Source: Gemmatimonadaceae bacterium (GTDB taxonomy: Bacteria > Gemmatimonadota > Gemmatimonadetes > Gemmatimonadales > Gemmatimonadaceae). From it: a stretch of DNA of 64,000 bases. Position numbers and translations under genes: made by a program. Where the stretch lies: assembly GCA_019186945.1 (NCBI GenBank), contig JABAQJ010000005.1, positions 62,001 through 126,000 on the forward strand, in the 5' to 3' direction. Every line of letters begins with the position of its first letter. Positions within the stretch are counted from its first letter, which is position 1. Shown piece by piece: positions 36,668 to 46,844 of this stretch. The notes below the pieces were generated by a model. It was not told where the DNA came from. It did not search any database and was given only the letters and a program-made list of their open reading frames with translations.

Positions 36668-37017
36668 GACGTTCCGCTGTCCTTGGCAGGCGAAGCGGGT
36701 GCGCTCTCCTTCTTGGCGGGAGCATCAGGCTTCGCTGCGGCATCGGGTGACGACGCGGATTCCGCGCCGGCAGCCGCTCCCTCGCTCCCGCCGCCCGCGG
36801 CCTTGCTCGTCGTCCGCTGATCCTTCTTTCCGTCCTTCCCGTAGTCAGTGATGTAGAAACCGGAACCCTTGAACAACAGTCCCGCGCCTCCCGAAACACG
36901 CCGGGAAGCGACCTTTCCGCAGACGGGGCACGGCAGTTCTTCCAGGCTCGCGGAGATACTGCGGTAGAAATGATCGAAGTCATGCCCGTCCGGGCATCTG
37001 TATTCGTACGTCGGCAT
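36664..37017 (-). CDS. FmdB-family zinc-ribbon protein
   Basis: The 117-residue product begins MPTYEYRCPDGHDFDHFYRS and has LPCPVCGKVASRRVSGGAGL, then FKGSGFYITDY as in the FmdB/CxxC_CxxC_SSSS family. The last 50 residues are a low-complexity Ala/Pro/Lys/Asp tail. The first metal-binding pair is changed: the usual CxxC is CPDGH, with one Cys absent. FmdB proteins are small putative regulators of unknown target. The gene overlaps the argS start by four bases. Confidence 0.85.
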   Translation of the reverse strand: MPTYEYRCPDGHDFDHFYRSISASLEELPCPVCGKVASRRVSGGAGLLFKGSGFYITDYGKDGKKDQRTTSKAAGGGSEGAAAGAESASSPDAAAKPDAPAKKESAPASPAKDSGTS

Positions 37018-37113
37018 TGACAGGTAAGAGGCAGGCAAGCGCCAGTTCTTGAACAACTTACCGACGCGCCGGAAGCCGCTCAAGACGCTGAATCCGCGCG
37101 CGAACTCAGTCGG

Positions 37114-38718
<1,605 letters not shown>

Positions 38719-38773
38719 GACGGGAAGATACCGCGCCCACCGATCGCGGCACGACCGGCGGGCGACGAACAAG

Positions 38774-38808
38774 TGCGGCCGGTCAGAACTGCTTCCTGAC
38801 CGGCCGCA
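38774..38808 (-). terminator. Hairpin terminator after fbp
   Basis: The bases tgcggccggtcag (38774-38786) pair perfectly with ctgaccggccgca (38796-38808) around a nine-base loop. The 13-bp stem begins 25 bases after the fbp stop on the minus strand and is followed by cttgttcg, a weak U tail. It closes the long alr-to-fbp run before the mutase gene. Confidence 0.8.
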
Positions 38809-38832
38809 AGGTGATCCGCCCGGGGTGACCAG

Positions 38833-39873
38833 TTATGCAACGCCCACAAGTGGCTCCGCCAGGATCTGGCGCGCTGTTTCGATGTCCTCTCGGCTCCCGA
38901 TGTAAATCGGCGAACGTTGGTGCAGCTCCGTGGGCTGCACGTCGAGGATGTCCTGTGTGCCGTCGAAGGCCAGTCCCCCGGCTTCCTGACAGATGAACGC
39001 CAGCGGGTTGCACTCGTACATCAGGCGCAGCTTCCCCCGCGGACTCTGCGAGTTGGCGGGGTACGCGAACACGCCACCTCCCAGCAGGTTCCGATGGAAG
39101 TCAGCAACCATGCTACCGACGTACCGAACGTTCATGGCCTTCTGTTTCCCATCCAGTCCTCGGTACCGTCGCATCAGCGCCTTGACGGACTCGTCCCAGA
39201 ACTGCTCGTAGGAGTCGTTGACCGACAGGTAGCGGCCGCGCGCAGGCATCCGGATATCGGGGTGTGAGAGCAGGAACTCACCGATCGACGGATCGAGTGT
39301 GAATCCGTGGACTCCCTGACCAGCGGTGTACACCAACATGGTGCTCGACCCGTAAATGATGTAGCCGGCAGCAACCTGACGGCGGCCCGGCTGCAACATG
39401 TCTTCCATTTCTCCTCGGTGGCCGCGCGTGATCTTCCGCATTACGGAGAAGATCGTGCCGACCGGAACGTTGACATCGATGTTCGACGAACCGTCCAGCG
39501 GATCGAACAGCAGAACGTACGGGCCACACTTGAACTGATCGGGAATCGGAATGATGTCCGGCTCCTCTTCGGATGCCATCGCACACAGGCGACCCGTGTG
39601 GTCCATCGCCTTGATGATCGTCTCGTTCGCGAAAACGTCCAGCTTCTGCTGGATCTCGCCCTGCACGTTTTCGGAATTGAGGGCACCGAGGATGTCCGCC
39701 AGCCCCGCGCTGCGCACCTTGTTGGCGATCATCTTCCCGGCCAAGGCGATGTCGTACAGAATGGCCGAGAGATGCCCCGTCGCATCCGGGACGAGCTTCT
39801 CCTGTTCGATGATGAAGCGCTCGATCGTGACGACCGACGTCGCAGTGTTCTTGACCACGCTAGACGTCCTCAT
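38833..39873 (-). CDS. fbp: Fructose-1,6-bisphosphatase, class I
   Basis: The predicted 346-residue protein has the metal and substrate sites of class I FBPase: ASEEEPDI, the signature FDPLDGSSNIDVNVPVGTIF, YGSSTMLVYT, RYVGSMVADFHRNLLGGGVF and GKLRLMYECNPLAFICQEAGG. It hydrolyses fructose 1,6-bisphosphate in gluconeogenesis or the pentose cycle. The start overlaps the end of the preceding small gene by 14 bases. Confidence 0.96.
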   Translation of the reverse strand: MRTSSVVKNTATSVVTIERFIIEQEKLVPDATGHLSAILYDIALAGKMIANKVRSAGLADILGALNSENVQGEIQQKLDVFANETIIKAMDHTGRLCAMASEEEPDIIPIPDQFKCGPYVLLFDPLDGSSNIDVNVPVGTIFSVMRKITRGHRGEMEDMLQPGRRQVAAGYIIYGSSTMLVYTAGQGVHGFTLDPSIGEFLLSHPDIRMPARGRYLSVNDSYEQFWDESVKALMRRYRGLDGKQKAMNVRYVGSMVADFHRNLLGGGVFAYPANSQSPRGKLRLMYECNPLAFICQEAGGLAFDGTQDILDVQPTELHQRSPIYIGSREDIETARQILAEPLVGVA

Positions 39874-40252
39874 GTGGGGGGTTCAAATCGGACGCGATGC
39901 GAGCGAACGCGTACCGCCGGGCTTCTTCTTCGAACCGATTCGCATTGTATCCATGACGAAGCGACTCCAAGATGTAACGCACGGGGAAGGCGAACACTGC
40001 CTCAAACTGCTGGACATGCCGGAACTCGTGCAAGAGCAGTTCCTCACCCACGTCGACCCCGGGGGCAAGCCAGACTGTTTGCCACAACGTGATCGCCGCA
40101 ACGCTCCGCTCACGCAGGCACCACCCACCAACTCTCAGCGGCAGGCCTCCCCGACGCCACCCGACCCGTGAGAGCTCCGGAAATCGCTCGAGCAAGTCGC
40201 CGGGCGGAGTCCAGCGCACACCAAAGGTAAGGTCGAACAGCCTCGTGAGCAT
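39860..40252 (-). CDS. Small metallopeptidase-like protein of unknown function
   Basis: The 130-residue product contains LAPGVDVGEELLLHEFRHVQ, where HEFRH is an HExxH-like zinc motif with Phe-Arg in the middle. NRFEEEARRYAFARI follows with a Glu about 35 residues later, so a gluzincin-type site is possible. No signal peptide is seen with the ATG at 40252. A GTG at 40477 overlapping the comEC stop (GTGA) would give 205 residues, but the added part looks non-coding. It overlaps fbp by 14 bases. Activity is not proven. Confidence 0.6.
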   Translation of the reverse strand: MLTRLFDLTFGVRWTPPGDLLERFPELSRVGWRRGGLPLRVGGWCLRERSVAAITLWQTVWLAPGVDVGEELLLHEFRHVQQFEAVFAFPVRYILESLRHGYNANRFEEEARRYAFARIASDLNPPHEDV

Positions 40253-40473
40253 CGTGGTGCTTCGGCTGGCAAAGCAAGTGATTTCCTTACTTCCGTAGGG
40301 TACGCGCCACAGCAAGCTGACGCGGACGTCGTCGGCTTGCAACACTCCAAGCCACGAACCTGATCCATCCTTGGGAGGATTCGGTCTAATACGCTGCGCG
40401 GATAACGGGTTTGCGTGAACGCACGCCATCCTGCCCGGTGGAGACGCGTGTTCCCCGGAGCGAGACATGCGCG

Positions 40474-42678
40474 TCACGGGGTCGCCACCGGACGCCAGCC
40501 ATCAGTCTGCGTGGCAACCCAGAGCCTCACTCCATCCGTCCGCACGATCACCGCGCCATCCCGATCCGTCCGCATGACGGGCACGCCGCGATCGTCGAAG
40601 CGATCCAGCACGTCCGGGCTCGGGTGGCCATACCGGTTCGCAACGCCTACCGAAATGAGCGCGAGCCGAGGGCGAACGGCATCGAGAAACACGTCCGTGC
40701 TACTGGTGGCGCTCCCGTGGTGGGCCACTTTCAGCACGTCTGCCGAGAGGGCGGACGGATCACGGCTCAGGAGCCACTCTTCCTCCTCCTGTTCGGCGTC
40801 TCCGGTCAACAGGAAGCGGACGCGCCCGAATGTTACACGCACCACGACGCTCGACGTATTGGGATCCTCCCTCGTCGCCGTCCACGCGGAGTCCGGCGCC
40901 AGCACGTGCAGTTGCACACCGTCGATTACGCTCGTTAGGCCCGGGTGGACGCGGACCCATTCGACTGCGTGCGAGCGGGCACTGTCCAATGCCGCGCCGT
41001 ATCGATCGCCACCGAAGACGCGGGCTGCGTCCCACATGCGCACGGTATGGAGCTGCGAGAGGACTGCCGCCGCGCCACCGGCATGATCCGCGTGGGGGTG
41101 CGACAGAGTGAACAGCGCCACATCGCCTCCGCGGCGCTTGATGTATGGAACGACTGTCGCGGCGCCGGCGTCGCTTCGATCCCAGGCGGGCCCGGCATCG
41201 AACACGAGCCAACGACCCAGCGGCGTCCGCAGTGCGACGGCATCTCCCTGTCCCACGTCCAGCACGTGCAGCTCGACCATCCCCCTCACTGTGGGAAGGA
41301 ACGGTGCCCACGCCGCCGCCCCGGCGGCAGCCAAGGATACCAGCGCCGGCCGTGCCCAGTACCGCGACGCGCAAGCGGCCACCAGGGCCGCCGCGCTCAA
41401 CACGAGCATTGCGAAAACGACCTGGCTCGGGACGACCTGCCATACGCTCCCCGGTACCGCGGCCGCGACCGTCGCTACTCCGGACACGCTGTCCATGAGG
41501 AGGGCCGCGCCGTCCGCTACCAACGCTGCGAGCGGCCGTATCGGGCGAAGCAGGAGCGAAAGAAAGAGCGCCGGTTGCATCAGACCGAAGAGCGGTGCGA
41601 CAACCAGGTTGGTGACCGGCGCGATGAGCGACAGCCGACCGAAGGCGAACGCGACAATGGGAGCGGATACCGCAGTCGCTATCACGGTGGTACCGCACTC
41701 GCGCCCCAGAGCCGCAAGCCGTCCTCCGCTCGCGGCACCAGTCCGCCGCATCAGACGCCCGCTGGCCAACAGCGCCGCCATGCCAGCAACGCTCAACTGA
41801 TATCCGAGAGCCGTGACCTCGCGCGGATCGACCAAGGGAAAGAGCGCACCAAGCGCCAACGCTGCCCAATCCGATGTCGGTCGTTGCCGCAGCAGGGCGA
41901 TGCGTGCCGCGCCAAGCATCACCGCCGATCGTATCGCCGGACTGGGCGCCCCGATCAGGGCAACGTACGCGGCAACGGTCAGGATGGTCGCCACGTGGAC
42001 CCGTCGGCGCGAGAGGCCGACGATCCCGAACAGCAGGGCCACACCTTCACCGAGGATCGCAACATGCAGTCCGGAGACCGAGAGCATGTGCGCGATGCCA
42101 GCATCGGCGAATCGCTCCCTGACGTCGCGATCCACGTCGCGCTCATCGGCGACGACGAGGGCTTTTGCCAGCGGCGCCCGAGTCCCATAGAGCTCTTCCA
42201 GGGCCAGCGCGGTACCCGCAAGCAGCCGATCAAGGACACCCGGTCCCTCGATCATTCGCAGCCGCGCGCCGTCGAGCACCAAGCCACGGGGTGTCAGCTT
42301 GGCCTCCCCCGTCAGTTCCACCAGTGAGCCGGCTGGCGACGAGCCGGTCTGCAGCCTCGCGTATGCGCGGACGGCGCAGGTGCCGGAGACCACGGTTGCA
42401 CTCGCTCGAGCTCCCGGAAGCGCCGGCGAATCGAGCCTGACACGTACTCGGCCCGTCCTGATGGCTTCCCTCGAGCACTCGCGGTCTGCGTGCGAACACC
42501 ATGCGCTGACGAACAGGCCGATCGTGAGTCCGGCAGCAGTGAAGGCGGCCCTCGAATGGCCGGCCACGGCGGCGACGATGAGCCCCAGGATGCACAACGC
42601 TCCCAGGACGAAGTCGCCGTCGAATCCCAAGAGGAGTCCGACGGCGATAGCCAGGTAGGCGAGAGTGATGAGGGGCAC
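40474..42678 (-). CDS. comEC: ComEC/Rec2 DNA-uptake channel
   Basis: The predicted 734-residue protein has amino-terminal membrane helices and an OB-like exterior (about 70-150). The competence domain carries MLSVSGLHVAILGEGVALLF and IRSAVMLGAARIALL. A cytoplasmic metallo-beta-lactamase domain follows (about 465-734), with LDVGQGDAV, LSHPHADHAGG and KVAHHGSATSST. This is the full-length three-part form. It passes single-stranded DNA through the inner membrane in natural transformation, and the lactamase part may degrade the other strand. It is nine bases after the ComFB-like gene. Confidence 0.94.
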   Translation of the reverse strand: MPLITLAYLAIAVGLLLGFDGDFVLGALCILGLIVAAVAGHSRAAFTAAGLTIGLFVSAWCSHADRECSREAIRTGRVRVRLDSPALPGARASATVVSGTCAVRAYARLQTGSSPAGSLVELTGEAKLTPRGLVLDGARLRMIEGPGVLDRLLAGTALALEELYGTRAPLAKALVVADERDVDRDVRERFADAGIAHMLSVSGLHVAILGEGVALLFGIVGLSRRRVHVATILTVAAYVALIGAPSPAIRSAVMLGAARIALLRQRPTSDWAALALGALFPLVDPREVTALGYQLSVAGMAALLASGRLMRRTGAASGGRLAALGRECGTTVIATAVSAPIVAFAFGRLSLIAPVTNLVVAPLFGLMQPALFLSLLLRPIRPLAALVADGAALLMDSVSGVATVAAAVPGSVWQVVPSQVVFAMLVLSAAALVAACASRYWARPALVSLAAAGAAAWAPFLPTVRGMVELHVLDVGQGDAVALRTPLGRWLVFDAGPAWDRSDAGAATVVPYIKRRGGDVALFTLSHPHADHAGGAAAVLSQLHTVRMWDAARVFGGDRYGAALDSARSHAVEWVRVHPGLTSVIDGVQLHVLAPDSAWTATREDPNTSSVVVRVTFGRVRFLLTGDAEQEEEEWLLSRDPSALSADVLKVAHHGSATSSTDVFLDAVRPRLALISVGVANRYGHPSPDVLDRFDDRGVPVMRTDRDGAVIVRTDGVRLWVATQTDGWRPVATP

Positions 42679-42687
42679 GCGAACTCG

Positions 42688-42984
42688 TCAGGGCGCGCCA
42701 CCTCCCGAACGCAGCGCGTTCGTTCCATGACGCGGGTGAGCGCGCACGAGGCGCATCGCCTCGAGCACCAGGACCGCGATCTCCGCCTTCGATTGCTCCT
42801 GGGCAAGCGCTACTCGCGTCACCGCGGATCCGATCGGGTTGCCGGAGATGTAACGAGGACGAGCCTTGTTCAACGTCCGGAGAACCACATCATCATGACA
42901 TTGCTGACAGGCGCAAAACGTCGCATCGCGTTCTGCCAACTGCCCAAGTACGTCTTCAACCGTTTCTTCGAGCGCGTTTGTCAT
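42688..42984 (-). CDS. ComFB-like late competence protein
   Basis: The predicted 98-residue protein begins MTNALEETVEDVLGQL and has CACQQCHDDVVLRTLNKARP. This matches the ComFB family, which has a Cys-rich motif followed by DI-A-ALN-LPP-like residues. The C-terminus ends in a Gly-rich tail. In other phyla ComFB-domain proteins bind cyclic di-nucleotides or support transformation. It sits directly before comEC, which strengthens the call. The ATG at 42984 was chosen because the longer in-frame start adds Arg-rich sequence. Confidence 0.8.
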   Translation of the reverse strand: MTNALEETVEDVLGQLAERDATFCACQQCHDDVVLRTLNKARPRYISGNPIGSAVTRVALAQEQSKAEIAVLVLEAMRLVRAHPRHGTNALRSGGGAP

Positions 42985-43079
42985 GAGGGGCCATCGTCCC
43001 GCCATCGCCGGATGCCAGCGCCGTTGCGGGACTGGCGCAGACCGGACTCCACGCTTTCGACGGACGGCGGCGGCAAACG

Positions 43080-44450
43080 TCACGCCGCGGGCGCTGCATC
43101 CCCGATGCTTCGGACGGCCATGGGAAGTGGTGTGCGCTCTGTCACTATCGTCCCGGTAAACGTCGAACCCGTGGTTCCCGTCAGTTCAACCGTCAAGTAT
43201 CGACCCACGAGCGAATCCGCACCCGGAATGAGGACGGTCCTGAAATCGCGCGTGCGGCACTGCAACAGTTCGCCTCGGCGCGCCCACTTCTCCACAAGGA
43301 CTTCGCAGCGGCGGCCGAGGAGTGTCGCGTTACGCTCGCGCGCTCCGGATCGCACCGTCGCGATCAGTCGTTCCAGCCGTGCTGTGGCTATTTCTTCCGG
43401 GACCGTCAGCTCCACTGGCAAGCGCGTCGCTGGTGTACCCTCTCTCGCCGAGAACCTGAACGTGAATGCGTCGTCGAACCCGACCTCGCGAACTGCCGAC
43501 AGGGTGTCCTCGAAGTCCTGGTCGTCTTCACCCGGGAATCCGACGATGATGTCCGTCGTGATCGACAGGCCACTGATCCTGGAGCGGAGTCGCTCGACAC
43601 ACGCCATGTAGTCCTCGCGCGTGTAGCGGCGCAGCATCCGTTTCAGTACGCGGCTCGACCCCGATTGCATGGGCAGATGAACGTGTTCGCACACCGCGGG
43701 CACGTCGGCCATGGCGGCGATCACACGGTCGGAAAAGTCGTTGGGATGCGGAGAGGTGAATCGCAGACGCCGGATGCCGTCGACCGCACCGACAGCGCGC
43801 AGCAGGTCTGCGAAATCGTGTCCTCCGTCGCGATAGGAATTGACCGTCTGCCCCAGGAGGACGACTTCGGTGGTTCCGGAGGCAGCGACTCCGGCGACCT
43901 CGCGAACGACATCGTCGAGCCGCCTGCTGCGCTCCGGACCGCGCGTGGTCGGAACGATGCAATACGTGCACTTGTAGTCGCAGCCGCGCTGAACCGGGAT
44001 CCATGCCTTCACGCGATCCGCGCGTACCGGTGCGACGTCTTCGTAGTGTTCCTCGAAGTCGAACGTCGTGTGCGTCGCCTTTTCTCCAGCGCGTGCCCGC
44101 TCGACCAGCGCGGGAAGGGCCCGGTATCCGTCGGGACCGATCACGAGACTCACGTGTCTTGCGCGCGCAAGAAGCTTCGGGCCGAGCCGCTGCGCCATGC
44201 AACCTGTTACGCCCATGATGCTGGTCGCCGACATAGACGCCTTGAGTTCGCCCAACCTGCCTAACACACGCTGTTCCGCGTGATCGCGGATGGCGCAGGT
44301 GTTCAGCAGAATCACGTCCGCCCTGTCAGGTGTGGTGACGCTCTCGTAGCCGTCGGCACGCAGCTTTCCCAGCATCAGCTCGGAATCGCTGGCGTTCATC
44401 TGGCAGCCATACGTCTCGATGTAGACTGTACCCTTGCGAGACGATGTCAC
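43080..44450 (-). CDS. miaB: tRNA-2-methylthio-N6-dimethylallyladenosine synthase
   Basis: The predicted 456-residue protein has the MiaB three-domain layout. UPF0004 (YIETYGCQMNASDSE, NTCAIRDHAEQRV, VTGCMAQR) supplies three Cys for an auxiliary 4Fe-4S cluster. The radical SAM core has GCDYKCTYCIVPTTRG with the CxxxCxxC cluster, then TTDIIVGFPGE. A TRAM domain ends the protein. It adds a methylthio group to i6A37 of tRNAs reading UNN codons. The start overlaps the mtaB stop by four bases. Confidence 0.95.
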   Translation of the reverse strand: MTSSRKGTVYIETYGCQMNASDSELMLGKLRADGYESVTTPDRADVILLNTCAIRDHAEQRVLGRLGELKASMSATSIMGVTGCMAQRLGPKLLARARHVSLVIGPDGYRALPALVERARAGEKATHTTFDFEEHYEDVAPVRADRVKAWIPVQRGCDYKCTYCIVPTTRGPERSRRLDDVVREVAGVAASGTTEVVLLGQTVNSYRDGGHDFADLLRAVGAVDGIRRLRFTSPHPNDFSDRVIAAMADVPAVCEHVHLPMQSGSSRVLKRMLRRYTREDYMACVERLRSRISGLSITTDIIVGFPGEDDQDFEDTLSAVREVGFDDAFTFRFSAREGTPATRLPVELTVPEEIATARLERLIATVRSGARERNATLLGRRCEVLVEKWARRGELLQCRTRDFRTVLIPGADSLVGRYLTVELTGTTGSTFTGTIVTERTPLPMAVRSIGDAAPAA

Positions 44451-45691
44451 GGCCGGCTCGATGGCAGGGGCAGTGGACGTGCCAGAAGGCGACCGTCGCG
44501 CTCGAACAGATCCGCGGCGACCCGCGTCCCCCGTGGAAGGGCGGGGCCATCGAGCCGCACCACCAGGTTGTCCTCCGTCAGACCCTCACCATCACCTTTG
44601 AGGACGACGACGTCGGCGCGCGTCCCATGCCTTGACGTCGCGTACGCGGCCGCCTTGCGAGCGCCGAGTTCGCGCAGTTCACGCGCTCGCCTGGCAACAG
44701 TCGGTGGGTCGATCTGGTCGTTCAGTCGCTCGGCCGGCGTCCCCGGCCGGCAGGAAAATGGGAAGACGTGGAGGTACGTGAAGGGAAGCGAATCGATCAG
44801 GTCCATGGTCAGCCGGTGGTCCTCCTCGGTCTCTCCAGGAAAACCGGCGATGACGTCCGCTCCCAGCGCAAACGCTGACTGGCTGGAGACGAGACGGCGA
44901 ACGGCGCTGGCGTAGGTGTCCGCCGTGTACCAGTGACGTCCCATGCGACGCAACACCTGGTCCGCTCCGGATTGGAGTGGCGCGTGCAGGTGTGGCGCGA
45001 GCCGCGCAGAGTCCGAGAACAGCGACGCGAGACGATCATCCACTTCCGTGGCTTCGACGGACGAGAGCCGGAAGCGAACGTTCGGGACGCTGCGAATCAG
45101 GACGTCCACCAGTCGGCCTAACGACTCACCGATGTCCCGTCCGTACGTGCCGATGTGAATGCCGGTGAGGACGATCTCCGGATGCCGCTCGCCAAGCCTG
45201 CGAGCTTCGCCGACCAGGTCAGACTCCTTGCGCGAGCGGTTCGCGCCACGCGCCACCGTTGTCGCGCAAAACGTGCAGTGTTCGTCGCAGCCATCCTGGA
45301 CACGGAGGAGGGCGCGGGTGCCTCGCTGCTCGCCGCGGATCGCACCGGCCGATCGTGGATCGAGCGACAGGGCCGTCGCCAGCGCCGGCAGGTCGGTGCC
45401 CGGGATGACGTGGGTGACCGACGGCAGAGTCGCCAGGTCGCCACGGTCAACGGCTGCCGCGCATCCCATGACGACCGAACGCAAGCCGGCCCTTCGCCGA
45501 GAAGTCCGGCGGACGCTCTTGCGGAGGTCCACGACTGCCTCGTGCGTGACGGCGCAACTGTTGAAGATCGCCACATCCGCGTCCTCGGCTGCAGCCACGA
45601 TCTCTACCCCGCCAGCTTCAATCATCGTTCGAGCCGCTTCGCTGTCGTACTGGTTGGCACGACACCCGAACGTCTGGAGATAGACCTTCAT
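44447..45691 (-). CDS. mtaB: Threonylcarbamoyladenosine tRNA methylthiotransferase
   Basis: The predicted 414-residue protein is a second radical SAM methylthiotransferase, close to MtaB: MKVYLQTFGCRANQYDSEAA, FNSCAVTHEAVVD and VQDGCDEHCTFCATTVARG (CxxxCxxC). It continues with GADVIAGFPGETEEDHRLTM, YLHVFPFSCRPGTPA and a C-terminal TRAM-like domain. It converts t6A37 to ms2t6A37 in tRNAs reading ANN codons. The start at 45691 is the family start. A longer frame upstream enters the outer-membrane gene and is rejected. Confidence 0.94.
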   Translation of the reverse strand: MKVYLQTFGCRANQYDSEAARTMIEAGGVEIVAAAEDADVAIFNSCAVTHEAVVDLRKSVRRTSRRRAGLRSVVMGCAAAVDRGDLATLPSVTHVIPGTDLPALATALSLDPRSAGAIRGEQRGTRALLRVQDGCDEHCTFCATTVARGANRSRKESDLVGEARRLGERHPEIVLTGIHIGTYGRDIGESLGRLVDVLIRSVPNVRFRLSSVEATEVDDRLASLFSDSARLAPHLHAPLQSGADQVLRRMGRHWYTADTYASAVRRLVSSQSAFALGADVIAGFPGETEEDHRLTMDLIDSLPFTYLHVFPFSCRPGTPAERLNDQIDPPTVARRARELRELGARKAAAYATSRHGTRADVVVLKGDGEGLTEDNLVVRLDGPALPRGTRVAADLFERDGRLLARPLPLPSSRP

Positions 45692-45716
45692 CCCGGCAAC
45701 CGTTTCCTCTTGACGC

Positions 45717-46844
45717 TCATGGACGAACGCTGAATCCCATACTAAGGATCCAGGCATGTTCGGCAATGCCACTCGTCTCGCTGCGTCCGGCACGAACGAG
45801 GCCGATGTCGAACGCGGCGCGCGGCCCGCCGATCGGTAGAGTGGCACCGGCCGCATATTGCCGCTCGCGTACCACCACGCCGTTGATCGCGAATGGCAAA
45901 TCGCGAGATCTAATCCCAGCGTGAAGCATCATGGTGACGCCACGCATCCGCGGCCCGGACAGATCCGCGCCCACGCCGATGTCCGTGCCGTCTCGCGCCT
46001 GCAGCGACGCGCTTCCGAGCGACTGCAACCCGGACCACGTCGTCCTGTCGTAGCTGGCTGCCAGGCTGACACCAGGAATGGCGTCGAACCTCGCGCCGAT
46101 TCCATAGCGCCCCGGTGCGTCGCCAGCGGCGAGAACGGTATCGGCGCTCTTCATCTCGAGCCGGCCACCGTGTCCCCACGATGCCGCCAGAGCAAACGCG
46201 CGGATCGGTCGCCAGACTGCGCCGAGCGATACGGCGCTTCCCTGGAAACCAAGTGTGTAGTTCCGCCGCAGCGTCCCGTACTTGAGTGAATCGTCGAACG
46301 TCCGCGTCAGGCTCAGTCGGTTCTCGCCCCCGATCGCATGCAGACCCGCGCCAATCGCGAAACGACTGGAGAACGCGTACGCCGACGCGAGCCGCATGTC
46401 CGCGATCCCGCCAGTCGAACGTACCCGCTCGGTGAACGCGACAGAATCCTCACCCAGGCGCTGGCCGGAGCGGAACAACGTTTCCCAGGTCCGGTCGAGG
46501 AGCGTCGTCGCACTCAACGAAAGCGTCGCTCGCGAGCCGATCGGGAAACCTGCGGCGATCAGCGGGAATCGCGCCGTCACGGTGCTCTCCTTCCTGGTTC
46601 CGGAATCGACACTGCGAAACTCCGGATCGTACTGGAAATAGAGTCCGCTCCGGCCCCAACCCAGCAGCGACGCTGGGTTCCGCGTGCTGGTGGCATCGAA
46701 CTCGGCGAACCCGGCTCCACCGGAGATCGCACGTGCGCTCAGGCCCCCTGACGGATACCCGAATCCCTGCGTGCTGAGCGTCCCCTGCGCGTGTGCGGTC
46801 GCAGTCCACGCCGCGACGCCTAACGTCACGATGGATCGTCGCAT
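45717..46844 (-). CDS. Outer-membrane protein, PorV/FadL-like barrel
   Basis: The predicted 375-residue protein has a signal peptide (TLGVAAWTATAHAQG) followed by GGLSARAISGGAGFAEFDAT and NPASLLGWGRSGLYFQYDPE. This amino-end pattern is typical of PorV and FadL-related barrels, in which ALGGAG-like and NPA motifs precede the strands. Fourteen or so beta strands follow, ending in SMGFSVRP. Function unknown. It begins one base after the lipoprotein gene's stop, so the two are probably co-expressed envelope partners. Confidence 0.75.
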   Translation of the reverse strand: MRRSIVTLGVAAWTATAHAQGTLSTQGFGYPSGGLSARAISGGAGFAEFDATSTRNPASLLGWGRSGLYFQYDPEFRSVDSGTRKESTVTARFPLIAAGFPIGSRATLSLSATTLLDRTWETLFRSGQRLGEDSVAFTERVRSTGGIADMRLASAYAFSSRFAIGAGLHAIGGENRLSLTRTFDDSLKYGTLRRNYTLGFQGSAVSLGAVWRPIRAFALAASWGHGGRLEMKSADTVLAAGDAPGRYGIGARFDAIPGVSLAASYDRTTWSGLQSLGSASLQARDGTDIGVGADLSGPRMRGVTMMLHAGIRSRDLPFAINGVVVRERQYAAGATLPIGGPRAAFDIGLVRAGRSETSGIAEHAWILSMGFSVRP

